Assembly: GCA_964497185.1 (NCBI GenBank)
Contig: CAZCBX010000003.1
Coordinates: 1 to 64,000 of the forward strand
Source: CAZCBX01 sp964497185
GTDB taxonomy: Bacteria > Bdellovibrionota_G > JALEGL01 > JAGRMV01
Reading direction: 5' to 3'
Length of the DNA: 64,000 nucleotides
The notes beneath the pieces are model-generated. The model ran no database searches. It was not told the origin of the DNA and saw nothing but the letters and a program-made list of their open reading frames with translations. Positions 52,610-61,899 of the stretch are shown piece after piece; within the stretch, counting starts at the first letter, position 1, and each line of letters starts with the position of its first letter. Made by a program: the position numbers and the translations under genes.

Positions 52610-53338
52610 ATGACTCGATTGCGCCAAGGCATGTTTTTATGCGCAGGGCTATCCACGCGCATGCGACCGTTGACCGACAGCATTCCCAAAGTTTTGCTTC
52701 CTTTTGGGTCACAAACCATCTTATCGTGGATGAGTCATTATTTTGCGCAACAAGGCATTGAACAAATTTCCATGAACCTTCATCACGGTGCCAACCACGT
52801 GCTCGACGAATTGGCTTCGCATGACTGGCCTTTGGACATTCATACTTTTGAAGAAGAAACCCTTTTGGGCACAGGTGGTGGTATCAAAAACATGCAAGCT
52901 TCCATCACAGACAACCATTTTTTTGTCATGAATTGCGATGTGATGACGGAAACCATTTTGCAAGACATGCTTGCCTTTCATCAAGCCAAACAAGCCTTGG
53001 CCACACTATTGGTGGTGCCAGATCCAAAGCAAAAATACACCCCGATTCACCTTCATCCGAACCAACAAATCGACAGCATTTTGCAAACATCCAGCCAACA
53101 AAAGCGGGTCGGCATGTTTGGCGGCGTGACGATCTTTTCTAGAAAAATCTTCCACCACATGCCTTTACAATCAACTTTTTGCATGGTGCGTGACCTGCTT
53201 GAACCGCTTTGCCAAGAGGGCCGGATTTTTGGGTACCCGCAAGAGATTCCTTGGTGGGACACGGGCGAGGTGGAATTATACCATGATGCCATCAAACAGC
53301 TAACAGCCAACCCACTGAGCTGGATGCGTAAATCGTAA
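52610..53338 (+). CDS. murU: MurNAc-1-phosphate uridylyltransferase MurU-like
   Basis: A 242-residue sugar-nucleotidyltransferase. The N-terminal loop GMFLCAGLSTRMRPLTDSIPK holds the NTP-binding residues, with LLGTGGGI and the metal aspartate in NCDV following. The C-terminal WWDTGEVELYHDA resembles MurU/hexose-1-phosphate uridylyltransferases. With AmgK it gives a recycling route to UDP-MurNAc that bypasses de novo synthesis (MurA) and fosfomycin. Directly adjacent to amgK with no gap. Confidence 0.88.
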   Translation: MTRLRQGMFLCAGLSTRMRPLTDSIPKVLLPFGSQTILSWMSHYFAQQGIEQISMNLHHGANHVLDELASHDWPLDIHTFEEETLLGTGGGIKNMQASITDNHFFVMNCDVMTETILQDMLAFHQAKQALATLLVVPDPKQKYTPIHLHPNQQIDSILQTSSQQKRVGMFGGVTIFSRKIFHHMPLQSTFCMVRDLLEPLCQEGRIFGYPQEIPWWDTGEVELYHDAIKQLTANPLSWMRKS

Positions 53339-53341
53339 AAC

Positions 53342-53650
53342 TTAAGCTATTAATTTGGCCAGGTCACCCGTGCTGTACATGTCACGGACGATGTCACAAC
53401 CACCAATAAACTCACCATTGACGTACAATTGAGGAATGGTCGGCCAGTTCGAAAACTCTTTGATGCCCTCACGAATTTCTGGGTCTTCCAATACGTTGAA
53501 AGTTTCATACGTTGCACCCACCTGCTCCAGACACTGCACCGTTGCACCCGAGAAGCCACACATGGGCATTAACTTGTTGCCTTTCATAAAAAGCATAACG
53601 TTGTTTTCTTGAATCAGTGCTTCAATTTTCTTTTTGGTTTCTTCTGACAT
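53342..53650 (-). CDS. grxD: Monothiol glutaredoxin (Grx4/GrxD type)
   Basis: A 102-residue monothiol glutaredoxin that holds and transfers [2Fe-2S] clusters, usually with BolA. The CGFS active site is at residues 31-34, with the family's [34 protein letters not shown]. The ATG at 53650 has AAGGAAG seven bases upstream; 16 further upstream codons overlap the bolA end and are not needed. It lies 17 bases after bolA. Confidence 0.95.
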   Translation of the reverse strand: MSEETKKKIEALIQENNVMLFMKGNKLMPMCGFSGATVQCLEQVGATYETFNVLEDPEIREGIKEFSNWPTIPQLYVNGEFIGGCDIVRDMYSTGDLAKLIA

Positions 53651-53667
53651 GATGACTTCCTTTTGGT

Positions 53668-53928
53668 TTATTCTGTGGAACTTGATATTTTTTCCCATTG
53701 CGCGGGAGTAAAAGCGCGGATGCTCAAAGCGTGAATGGCTCCACCCACGTCGCTGCCCAGTGCGCTGTAAACGCTTCGATGTCTTTCGATGGGGGTTTGG
53801 CCTTCGAAGGATTCCGCCACAATGGTCACTTGAAAGTGATCGCTGGTGCCGGTTAGGTCATCGACGGCCACCTGGGCACCTGGAATGTTTTCTTGAAGCG
53901 TTTGGGCTATTTTTTCTCTTGACCACAT
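53668..53928 (-). CDS. bolA: BolA-family protein
   Basis: An 86-residue BolA-fold protein: [34 protein letters not shown] with the conserved cluster-ligand histidine region and [14 protein letters not shown]. BolA proteins bind a shared [2Fe-2S] cluster with CGFS glutaredoxins. The neighbouring grxD supports that pairing here. Confidence 0.94.
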   Translation of the reverse strand: MWSREKIAQTLQENIPGAQVAVDDLTGTSDHFQVTIVAESFEGQTPIERHRSVYSALGSDVGGAIHALSIRAFTPAQWEKISSSTE

Positions 53929-53975
53929 GCCGCCTGCATATCAGAAAGGCCATCGATCAACAAGCTACGAAAGTT

Positions 53976-55460
53976 TTATAATCGGTTCTGGTTGATCAAC
54001 ACCGTCAAGGCTTGGTGGGCTGGCGCAAGGTTGTCATATAGCAAAATGTCGTCTTTGCCATCGCCATTGATGTCACCAATGGCATGCCGTCTGGGAACTT
54101 TGATTGAAACTAGGGCCGAGGGCACTTTGGCAAAAGCCGTTTTTTTATCCTTTTCTTGCAACACAATGGTTAATTCCTGTGGGTTTCGTGCGTAGAGAAC
54201 ATCCGGCTTGCCATCTCCGTTGTAATCACCATCCAGGGTGGGCATCAAGCCATCGACAAAAAAATCCCTGAGGGAAAAATCAAAATCGATGGTCCGCTGC
54301 ACGGTCGGTTTTTTCCAGTCAAATGGCGCCTTGCCAGCGCTCTGCTGATACAGCGTAAATTCAACGCTCACTTGCCGTTTGGTCAATGCTTTGATCATGG
54401 CCCACACATTCATATTGGTCGAGGCCACCACCACATCGGTTTGTCGATCGGCGTTGACATCTCGAACAAACGCCATCGATGTTTGTTTTTTGGGAAACGG
54501 AACCTGCTGCAACTTTTGCCACTGTGTTTTGGCTGCATCATACAGCGCAACATACGCTTTGGATCGAAACAAAGCCCCTGTGCCTTGCACATGATTGATC
54601 AACAAATCGGTGGAGGTGTCATCATTGAGACGGGCGGGCAAAAGTGTGGTGTATCCATACGTTTGATTGCGGGCATTGTCCGACAAAATACCAAAGTTTT
54701 TCTGGGACACTTGGGTCGGTTGTTGTTGGTCCATTAAATACAGTGTATCCATCCAATGGTAACTCCAATGCCGATCGTCGCCCAACTGCATGGGCTTGAT
54801 GGTGGCTTTGCGCTGGTAAGAAGAAAACCACGGCTCCAGCGGGGTGGGCAAAACATTGCTCGATGTTGGCCCCACGGGCTGGGCAATGATGGGAATGGCT
54901 TTCGTTGAGACCCATTGGCGTTTTTCTCCATCCAATAACCATTGACCGGACGGCGAATGCAGACAAAGCCAAGATGGATGGAGAGGATCGCAAGTTGCAT
55001 CATGCCACATGGGCCCCCATTGATTGGCAAAAGGTTGTGTTTGGGGCAAATCCACGATGTGCGGCTTGCCCTTGACGCCCTCCTCAGACCAGGAAACCAG
55101 CCATACTTGGGTGTGCGTTTGAAAGACAAGCCAACGTTGTGTACCCATGGTGGCCACCGACCAATAAATGGTATGGGCGGGCACTTCCATCAAAGGGGTC
55201 AGAGCCCAAAGGTTTTTTCCTTGGGTGATGGTGGACAGCGTGTGGGTCCAATTGGGAAAACTGCCACTGCGCTGCAAAACCAACCAAGTGTCTTTTTTTG
55301 TTTCACCCTGCGCTGGGACCACGCGAACATCGCGGACCCACTGTTTGGTTTGAATCACTTGTGTGGCGAACCATTGATTTTGATCTTGCGTTGATAACTG
55401 TGCATGGCTACATTCAATCGCGATGAACCACACCAACCCCAGCATTCGAAAAAATTTCAC
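53976..55460 (-). CDS. Exported FG-GAP/VCBS repeat protein
   Basis: A 494-residue exported protein with integrin-like beta-propeller repeats. The calcium-binding loops are DVNADRQTDVVV, DGDYNGDGKPDVLYA and IGDINGDGKDDILLYD in the C-terminal half; the N-terminal half is Trp-rich and propeller-like. The GTG at 55460 gives a good signal peptide (MKFFRMLGLVWFIAIECSHA) and lies six bases after a -10-like TAGACT, so the transcript may be leaderless; ATG at 55445 is the alternative. It abuts the divergent deoC start. Function unknown; such proteins often bind ligands at the surface or in the periplasm. Confidence 0.8.
   Translation of the reverse strand: MKFFRMLGLVWFIAIECSHAQLSTQDQNQWFATQVIQTKQWVRDVRVVPAQGETKKDTWLVLQRSGSFPNWTHTLSTITQGKNLWALTPLMEVPAHTIYWSVATMGTQRWLVFQTHTQVWLVSWSEEGVKGKPHIVDLPQTQPFANQWGPMWHDATCDPLHPSWLCLHSPSGQWLLDGEKRQWVSTKAIPIIAQPVGPTSSNVLPTPLEPWFSSYQRKATIKPMQLGDDRHWSYHWMDTLYLMDQQQPTQVSQKNFGILSDNARNQTYGYTTLLPARLNDDTSTDLLINHVQGTGALFRSKAYVALYDAAKTQWQKLQQVPFPKKQTSMAFVRDVNADRQTDVVVASTNMNVWAMIKALTKRQVSVEFTLYQQSAGKAPFDWKKPTVQRTIDFDFSLRDFFVDGLMPTLDGDYNGDGKPDVLYARNPQELTIVLQEKDKKTAFAKVPSALVSIKVPRRHAIGDINGDGKDDILLYDNLAPAHQALTVLINQNRL
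55386..55414 (+). promoter_or_regulatory. Putative promoter of deoC within the FG-GAP gene
   Basis: TTGCGT (55386-55391), 17 bases, TACATT (55409-55414), about 46 bases before the deoC ATG. It lies within the N-terminal coding region of the divergent gene. Confidence 0.4.
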
Positions 55461-56195
55461 ATGCAAAGTCTAGAGCAAAACATTGAGAAGATCAAAAGCC
55501 AAATGGATGAAATATTGGGTCCTTTTCACCCCACCCTGCCCCAACCATCCACCAACGTGAGCTTACCCAAAGCCATTGACCATACCTTTCTCAAACCCAC
55601 CGCTGCGGCCAAAGACATCGATATACTTTGCGACCAGGCCATTACCTTTGGTTTTGGCGCCGTGTGCATTCCTCCTGCATGGACGGCCCATGCTTACGAC
55701 CGTTTGTCCAGCATGGACATTGAGGTTGCATCGGTGGTTGGGTTTCCATTGGGCTACACCGCAACCGACGTAAAAGCTTTTGAAACCCGCTGGCTGATCG
55801 ATCAGGGTGCCACTGAAATTGATATGGTGCTTCATCAAGGTTATCTGCACAGCAACCAATGGCAGCTTTTGCAGGCGGACATTCAAGCCGTGGTTGAAGC
55901 CGCGCAAAACCATTGTGTCAAAGTGATTATCGAAACAGCGCATTGTAGCGCTAGCCAAATCATACAAGCATGTCTGATCAGCCAACGGGCAGGCGCGCAT
56001 TTTGTCAAAACCTCGACCGGTTTTGCATCACGCGGGGCCAGTTTGGAGGACATTGCGTGCATGCGTCAAACGGTGGGTGGGTATTTGGGGATCAAAGCCA
56101 GTGGCGGGATTCGGACCAAAGCGCAGGCTGAGGGTTTTTTGGCTCAGGGGGCGACGCAAATTGGTGCGAGTCGGGGGGCAAATTGGTTTGGTTGA
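55461..56195 (+). CDS. deoC: Deoxyribose-phosphate aldolase
   Basis: Class I aldolase that splits 2-deoxyribose-5-phosphate to acetaldehyde and glyceraldehyde-3-phosphate in nucleoside breakdown. The family core starts with IDHTFLKPTA; Schiff-base and helper lysines are in FVKTSTGF and HCVKVIIETA. With the ATG at 55461 it has 244 residues, about 30 more at the N-terminus than typical; ATG 55503 or GTG 55559 are alternatives, and none has a good ribosome site. It heads a salvage run with purine nucleoside phosphorylase and hpt, separated by 369 bases of repeats. Confidence 0.92.
   Translation: MQSLEQNIEKIKSQMDEILGPFHPTLPQPSTNVSLPKAIDHTFLKPTAAAKDIDILCDQAITFGFGAVCIPPAWTAHAYDRLSSMDIEVASVVGFPLGYTATDVKAFETRWLIDQGATEIDMVLHQGYLHSNQWQLLQADIQAVVEAAQNHCVKVIIETAHCSASQIIQACLISQRAGAHFVKTSTGFASRGASLEDIACMRQTVGGYLGIKASGGIRTKAQAEGFLAQGATQIGASRGANWFG
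55467..55495 (-). promoter_or_regulatory. Putative promoter of the FG-GAP gene within deoC
   Basis: On the minus strand TTGATC (55490-55495), 17 bases, TAGACT (55467-55472), then six bases to the GTG start at 55460. It lies inside the first codons of deoC. Confidence 0.45.
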
Positions 56196-56236
56196 GGGGC
56201 TTTTTTTGGGTTCTTTTTTTACATGGGCGCCGGTGT

Positions 56237-56308
56237 CAGCTTTTTGGGCTTAAAGCTCGCTAGTCCTCGCTGCGCTGCGGAGACGCTCGCTTCAAGCCCA
56301 AAAAGCTG
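56237..56308 (+). repeat. Palindromic element E4a
   Basis: Perfect 15-bp arms CAGCTTTTTGGGCTT (56237-56251) and its inverse (56294-56308) flank a GC-rich centre. The core GTCCTCGCT...GCTGCGGAGACG lies at 56263-56285. The same core, inverted and differing by a few bases, is in E4b, and a relative is in E1. Confidence 0.7.
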
Positions 56309-56375
56309 TTGTTTAGATCGAAGTTTATTTTTAAGAAGGAAAAAAAAATACGGATTAAAAAACGCGGAGCTTTGT

Positions 56376-56447
56376 GCCCGTGGGGGGGTTGCATGAACGT
56401 CTCCGCAGCGTAAGCGAGGACTGAGTGAATGCAAAGCCCCCACGGGC
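56376..56447 (-). repeat. Palindromic element E4b
   Basis: Perfect 11-bp arms GCCCGTGGGGG (56376-56386) and CCCCCACGGGC (56437-56447), with an inner TGCAT/ATGCA pair, flank the core at 56398-56421. Read on the minus strand the core is GTCCTCGCTTAC followed by GCTGCGGAGACG, almost identical to E4a although the arms are unrelated. Confidence 0.7.
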
Positions 56448-56564
56448 TCCTCGGCGCTTGTTCAAAACTTTAATCATTTTTTGTATGCTCAAAATAGGTT
56501 CTGCTTTTCTCTTTATTGTTGCGTTTTTGCAAGGTGGGGCGAAGTGTGGCATAAGGTTCGTCTT

Positions 56565-57398
56565 ATGATTGGAACCACCACGCATTCGCAGCTTTTGGAG
56601 AGTTTTGATTGGCTCAAGCAGCGTTTTCCCAAGGACACCCCAACCATGGCGTTGGTTTTGGGTTCGGGGTTTAAAAAGTTGTTGGATGAGGTAACCGTCG
56701 TTCATCAAGAGGCGTATGATGACATTCCTCACTTCCCGTCTCACCATGTGCAGGGCCATGGTAGTCAACTGATTTTGGGCCAGTTGTATGGCAAGACGGT
56801 GCTTATTTTTACGGGTCGTTTTCATATGTATCAGGGCTTAAGTGCTTTTGAAGCGGCGATGCCAGCTTGGATTGCAGCCATGTGGGAGATTCCTTTGTAT
56901 GTTGCCACCAATGCGGCCGGTGGACTTAATCAAAATTTTCGCGTGGGCGATTTATGCCTTTTGCAAGATCACATCAATCTCACAGGCCATCATCCTTTGT
57001 TTGGATTGCAATTGCCCCATTGGGATAATCCTTTTTATGACATGTCTGAAGCTTACGATCCAGACCTCAGGCAGCAATGGCAGCGGGCTGCTCAAGCCAC
57101 CGGTACGCAGTTGCATGAAGGCACTTATTTTTGGTTTACAGGACCCAACTTTGAAACCCCTGCCGAAGTGCAAATGATGCGGACATTGGGTGCAGATATG
57201 GTGGGCATGTCGACAGTGCCGGAAGTGTTGGTGGCCCGAAAGGAAAACATGAAAGTACTGGGTGTTTCCATTATCACCAATACTTATCCATTTCCTGGCC
57301 AATCGTTGCAGCAGGCTTCTCACCAGGAAGTCTTAACCCACGCCGACCAAGCGCTAAGCAATTTTATGAATGTTCTTCAAGAATGGATGCAAACATGA
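56565..57398 (+). CDS. Purine nucleoside phosphorylase
   Basis: A 277-residue trimeric-type (PNP/MTAP family) enzyme that phosphorolyses purine nucleosides to base and (deoxy)ribose-1-phosphate. Motifs: LVLGSGFKKLL (phosphate), FTGRFHMYQG, ATNAAGGLNQNFRVGDL and TYFWFTGPNFETPAEVQMMRTLGADMVGMSTVPEV (purine and ribose). The ATG at 56565 has AAGG eight bases upstream. It overlaps hpt by four bases, consistent with base salvage directly following phosphorolysis. punA/xapA/deoD naming cannot be settled by sequence alone. Confidence 0.95.
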   Translation: MIGTTTHSQLLESFDWLKQRFPKDTPTMALVLGSGFKKLLDEVTVVHQEAYDDIPHFPSHHVQGHGSQLILGQLYGKTVLIFTGRFHMYQGLSAFEAAMPAWIAAMWEIPLYVATNAAGGLNQNFRVGDLCLLQDHINLTGHHPLFGLQLPHWDNPFYDMSEAYDPDLRQQWQRAAQATGTQLHEGTYFWFTGPNFETPAEVQMMRTLGADMVGMSTVPEVLVARKENMKVLGVSIITNTYPFPGQSLQQASHQEVLTHADQALSNFMNVLQEWMQT

Positions 57399-57922
57399 GC
57401 TGGAGCAAAAAAATTGAACCCCTGATCACGCAAGAAGCCATTGCTCAAAAAGTGAAAGAATTGGGCGCGCAAATCACCCAAGATTACCAAGGCAAAGAGT
57501 TAACCTGCGTCTGCATTTTAAAAGGGTCGGTGGTGTTTTTTGCGGACTTGACCCGTGCGATTGATTTGCCGTTGTCTTTTGATTGCATGCGTGCATCGTC
57601 CTACGGGCAAGAGCTGACCTCCTCTGGCGACGTTAAAATTGGCTTGGATCTTTCCACTTCCATCAAAGGCAAGCACATTCTATTAATTGAAGACATTGTC
57701 GATACGGGCATCACTTTGTCTTTTTTGTTGGATATGCTGGGCACCCGCGAGCCCGCCTCCATTAAAATTTGTTCGTTGCTGCACAAGCCTGCCAATAAAG
57801 TCAAAGACGTGCCCATCGACTACTTGGGCTTTAGCATCGACAATCATTATGTAGTGGGTTACGGCCTGGACGCAGCTGAAAAATTTCGCAATCTGCCTTA
57901 CGTTGGCATTTATCAGGCGTGA
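57395..57922 (+). CDS. hpt: Hypoxanthine phosphoribosyltransferase
   Basis: Converts hypoxanthine or guanine plus PRPP to IMP or GMP. The 175 residues contain CILKGSVVFFADL, the PRPP loop LLIEDIVDTGITLSF and the C-terminal VVGYGLDAAEKFRNLPYVG, full family length. The ATG at 57395 overlaps the phosphorylase stop (ATGA); an ATG four codons earlier is possible. Confidence 0.97.
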   Translation: MSWSKKIEPLITQEAIAQKVKELGAQITQDYQGKELTCVCILKGSVVFFADLTRAIDLPLSFDCMRASSYGQELTSSGDVKIGLDLSTSIKGKHILLIEDIVDTGITLSFLLDMLGTREPASIKICSLLHKPANKVKDVPIDYLGFSIDNHYVVGYGLDAAEKFRNLPYVGIYQA

Positions 57923-58011
57923 CCCGCGTGAGATTTGCTTGCATCCTATAAACAAGTTGCGATAAACACTGATACATTGTTAAAAAAATTTAGTAAAAAG
58001 GAGAAAAATCC

Positions 58012-58392
58012 ATGTCAGAACGCATTCACACCGACCAGGCCCCTGCCGCCATTGGCCCCTATTCTCAAGCTGTAAAAATCGGCAATTTGCTGTTTACTTC
58101 TGGTCAAATTCCTTTGGACCCCCAAACCATGGAAATTGTGGGCGACAATGTGGTGGATCAAGCCCATCAAGTGTTTAAAAATCTACAAGCGGTGCTCAAA
58201 GAGGCCGGCGGGGATTTTAGCCATGTGGTCAAAGCCAGCGTATTTGTGAAAGACATGGGTGATTTTGGCAAACTCAATGAGGTGTACGCTGAATATTTGG
58301 GCGAATACAAACCCGCTCGCTCCACCGTTGAAGTGGCGCGTCTGCCCAAAGATGTGTTGGTGGAAATCGATCTCATCGCTCAGCTTGGATAA
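58012..58392 (+). CDS. ridA: RidA family reactive enamine/imine deaminase
   Basis: A 126-residue trimeric enzyme that hydrolyses reactive 2-aminoacrylate and related imines released by PLP enzymes. The motifs IGPYSQAVKIGNLLFTSGQIPLDP and KPARSTVEVARLPKDVLVEID include the catalytic arginine. AAGGAG precedes the ATG. It is monocistronic, with its own terminator. Confidence 0.96.
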   Translation: MSERIHTDQAPAAIGPYSQAVKIGNLLFTSGQIPLDPQTMEIVGDNVVDQAHQVFKNLQAVLKEAGGDFSHVVKASVFVKDMGDFGKLNEVYAEYLGEYKPARSTVEVARLPKDVLVEIDLIAQLG

Positions 58393-58394
58393 GT

Positions 58395-58420
58395 TGCACC
58401 GTTGGGGTGCATATTTTTTT
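58395..58420 (+). terminator. Terminator of ridA
   Basis: TGCACC-GTTGG-GGTGCA stem (58395-58411) followed by TAT and seven T, directly after the ridA stop codon. Confidence 0.8.
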
Positions 58421-58440
58421 GACGCTGCTATGTCATTTTC

Positions 58441-58470
58441 TTGACTTTTTTGCGTCAGGCGTGATAAGGT
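58441..58470 (+). promoter_or_regulatory. Promoter of the PhaR-like gene
   Basis: TTGACT (58441-58446), an 18-base spacer and TAAGGT (58465-58470), about 67 bases before the ATG. Confidence 0.5.
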
Positions 58471-58537
58471 TCTTACACAAAGCGTTAATGCACGTAAGCA
58501 TTTGATTTTTAAGTATAATATCTAAAGGAGACTTTGT

Positions 58538-59116
58538 ATGCTGGCCAACCCAGAAGTTCGTATGGTGAAAAAATACCAGAACCGAAAACTCTATGACACC
58601 AAAAATTCTTGTTACATCACATTGGAAGACATTGCCAAAATGATCAAACAAGGTGAAGAAGTCAAAGTGATTGATAACAAAACCAAAGGCGATGTCACTT
58701 CCATCATCTTAACCCAAATTTTGGTGGATCAAGAAAAAGCCACACGCTCCATTCTGCCTTTGACCATGTTGCGTGACATCATTCAAAAAGGCGAAGGCTC
58801 GCTTTTTGATTTCATTCAGCGATATGTGCTTTTGGGCGTCAATAGCTCGCAAGAAAAAATTGAAGAAGCCGAACGTTACATCAACCGTTTGGTTGATCGA
58901 GGCGACTTGAGCAAAACAGAAGGTAAAAACTTACTCAAAGAAGTCACCACCGCACCTGAAAACAATCAAGAAGATTTTGATGCATTCATCGGTAACCGCG
59001 TGGCCAATGCCGTTCGCGAAGCGTCTGCGCTCAATGACATCCAACAATCCATGGATAAAATTGCAGATCGACTTACCGACATTGAAGACAAACTCTACAA
59101 AATAGAAAACCACTAA
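58538..59116 (+). CDS. phaR: PhaR-like polyhydroxyalkanoate synthesis regulator
   Basis: A 192-residue protein whose residues about 6-70 match the PHB/PHA accumulation regulator DNA-binding domain (VKKYQNRKLYDTKNSCYITLEDI, then IIQKGEGSLFDFIQRY). In PHA producers PhaR represses phasin genes and binds PHA granules. The C-terminal half is a coiled-coil-like region (NDIQQSMDKIADRLTDIEDKLYKIENH) resembling phasins and may mediate oligomerisation. No pha biosynthesis gene is in the window, so another target is possible. AAGGAG precedes the ATG by seven bases; a strong terminator follows. Confidence 0.88.
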   Translation: MLANPEVRMVKKYQNRKLYDTKNSCYITLEDIAKMIKQGEEVKVIDNKTKGDVTSIILTQILVDQEKATRSILPLTMLRDIIQKGEGSLFDFIQRYVLLGVNSSQEKIEEAERYINRLVDRGDLSKTEGKNLLKEVTTAPENNQEDFDAFIGNRVANAVREASALNDIQQSMDKIADRLTDIEDKLYKIENH

Positions 59117-59152
59117 GTCTTAGACGCTTGTCAAAGCGGTCAAATGCTTATC

Positions 59153-59191
59153 AAAGAGGTGCTGACATCAGATATCAGCACCTCTTTTTTT
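59153..59191 (+). terminator. Terminator of the PhaR-like gene
   Basis: A perfect 13-bp stem AAAGAGGTGCTGA (59153-59165) with its complement (59175-59187) and a seven-T run. It lies between two convergent genes and, with a shorter T-run on the other strand, might also serve glmS. Confidence 0.88.
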
Positions 59192-59195
59192 GTAT

Positions 59196-61022
<1,827 letters not shown>

Positions 61023-61036
61023 CGCTTTATCCTCTT

Positions 61037-61813
61037 TCAATCGAATGCAGGATGCTGACGCATCCACGCATCCATATGCGCAAGGCTTGGCAAATCATTG
61101 ATCCCTTGCACCTCTTGGTCACTAGACAAACAGAGCGAGGTGACCTTCTTGCCTTGCTTTGCCGCCATGGCCACCACATCGGTTAGATAGTATTCGTTTT
61201 GTTGATTATTGCAATCCAGTGCGAACACAGACTCAAATAAAAAAGCCGCATCGTACACCCCAATGCCTGTATTGATTTCGCTGATTTGCTTTTGTGCTTC
61301 GCTGGCATCTTTTTCTTCCACAATGCCACATACACAGCCCTTCTGATTTTTGATGATGCGCCCGTATCCCGTGGGTTTGGCCACGTTGGCCGTTAGCATG
61401 GTCACGGCAGCTTGAGCATCTTGGTGCGTGCGGATCAACGTTTGAAGGGTTTTGACAGTGATGGCGGGCACATCACCGTACAGCACCAACACGTCACCTT
61501 CAAAGTGAGCCAGGGGTGCATGCGCAAACTGAACGGCATGGCCCGTACCTTTCATGCCCTCTTGATGCGCCCACTGCACGTCTTGTGCGTTTCGAAAAGC
61601 TTCTTGCACCATGGCGGCTTGATAGCCCACAATCACCACCAAATGTTCTGGCTTCAACTGACGCGCAGATGTCAAAACATGGGCCAACATGGGTTTATCT
61701 GCCACTTCATGCAAAACTTTTGGTTTTTCCGACTGCATGCGGGTTCCTTTGCCAGCAGCGAGAATGACAACAGCCAAAGGAGGCTGGGCCGGCTTCTTTT
61801 TGATTGAAATCAT
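61037..61813 (-). CDS. GlmU-type N-acetylglucosamine-1-phosphate uridylyltransferase domain only
   Basis: A 258-residue protein matching only the N-terminal uridylyltransferase half of GlmU: AVVILAAGKGTRMQSEKPKVLH, GTGHAVQFA, YGDVPAITVKTL, GYGRIIKN and EINTGIGVYD. The left-handed beta-helix that acetylates glucosamine-1-phosphate is absent, since the gene stops about 200 residues before a normal GlmU end. There is no sign of a frameshift; glmS follows after 14 bases. Either acetylation is done by another protein or a full GlmU exists elsewhere. The ATG at 61813 lies nine bases after a promoter -10 box and lacks a strong ribosome site. Confidence 0.88.
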   Translation of the reverse strand: MISIKKKPAQPPLAVVILAAGKGTRMQSEKPKVLHEVADKPMLAHVLTSARQLKPEHLVVIVGYQAAMVQEAFRNAQDVQWAHQEGMKGTGHAVQFAHAPLAHFEGDVLVLYGDVPAITVKTLQTLIRTHQDAQAAVTMLTANVAKPTGYGRIIKNQKGCVCGIVEEKDASEAQKQISEINTGIGVYDAAFLFESVFALDCNNQQNEYYLTDVVAMAAKQGKKVTSLCLSSDQEVQGINDLPSLAHMDAWMRQHPAFD

Positions 61814-61822
61814 GGTCAGATA

Positions 61823-61851
61823 TCCATATGATGGTTTCTGAACATCGTCAA
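61823..61851 (-). promoter_or_regulatory. Promoter of glmU(N)-glmS
   Basis: On the minus strand TTGACG (61846-61851), 17 bases, TATGGA (61823-61828). The ATG follows nine bases later, so the leader would be two or three bases. Confidence 0.5.
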
Positions 61852-61899
61852 ACATTGACCCTATAAACGCACCAACCAGAAGGCTTTTCATTCACATCC

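Larger units (their letters stand above)
56196..56564. other. Intergenic region with two palindromic elements
   Basis: These 369 bases between deoC and the phosphorylase gene have no gene. They carry a T-rich stretch after deoC, two inverted-repeat elements (56237-56308 and 56376-56447) with shared cores in opposite orientation, and an A-rich segment between them. Confidence 0.75.
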
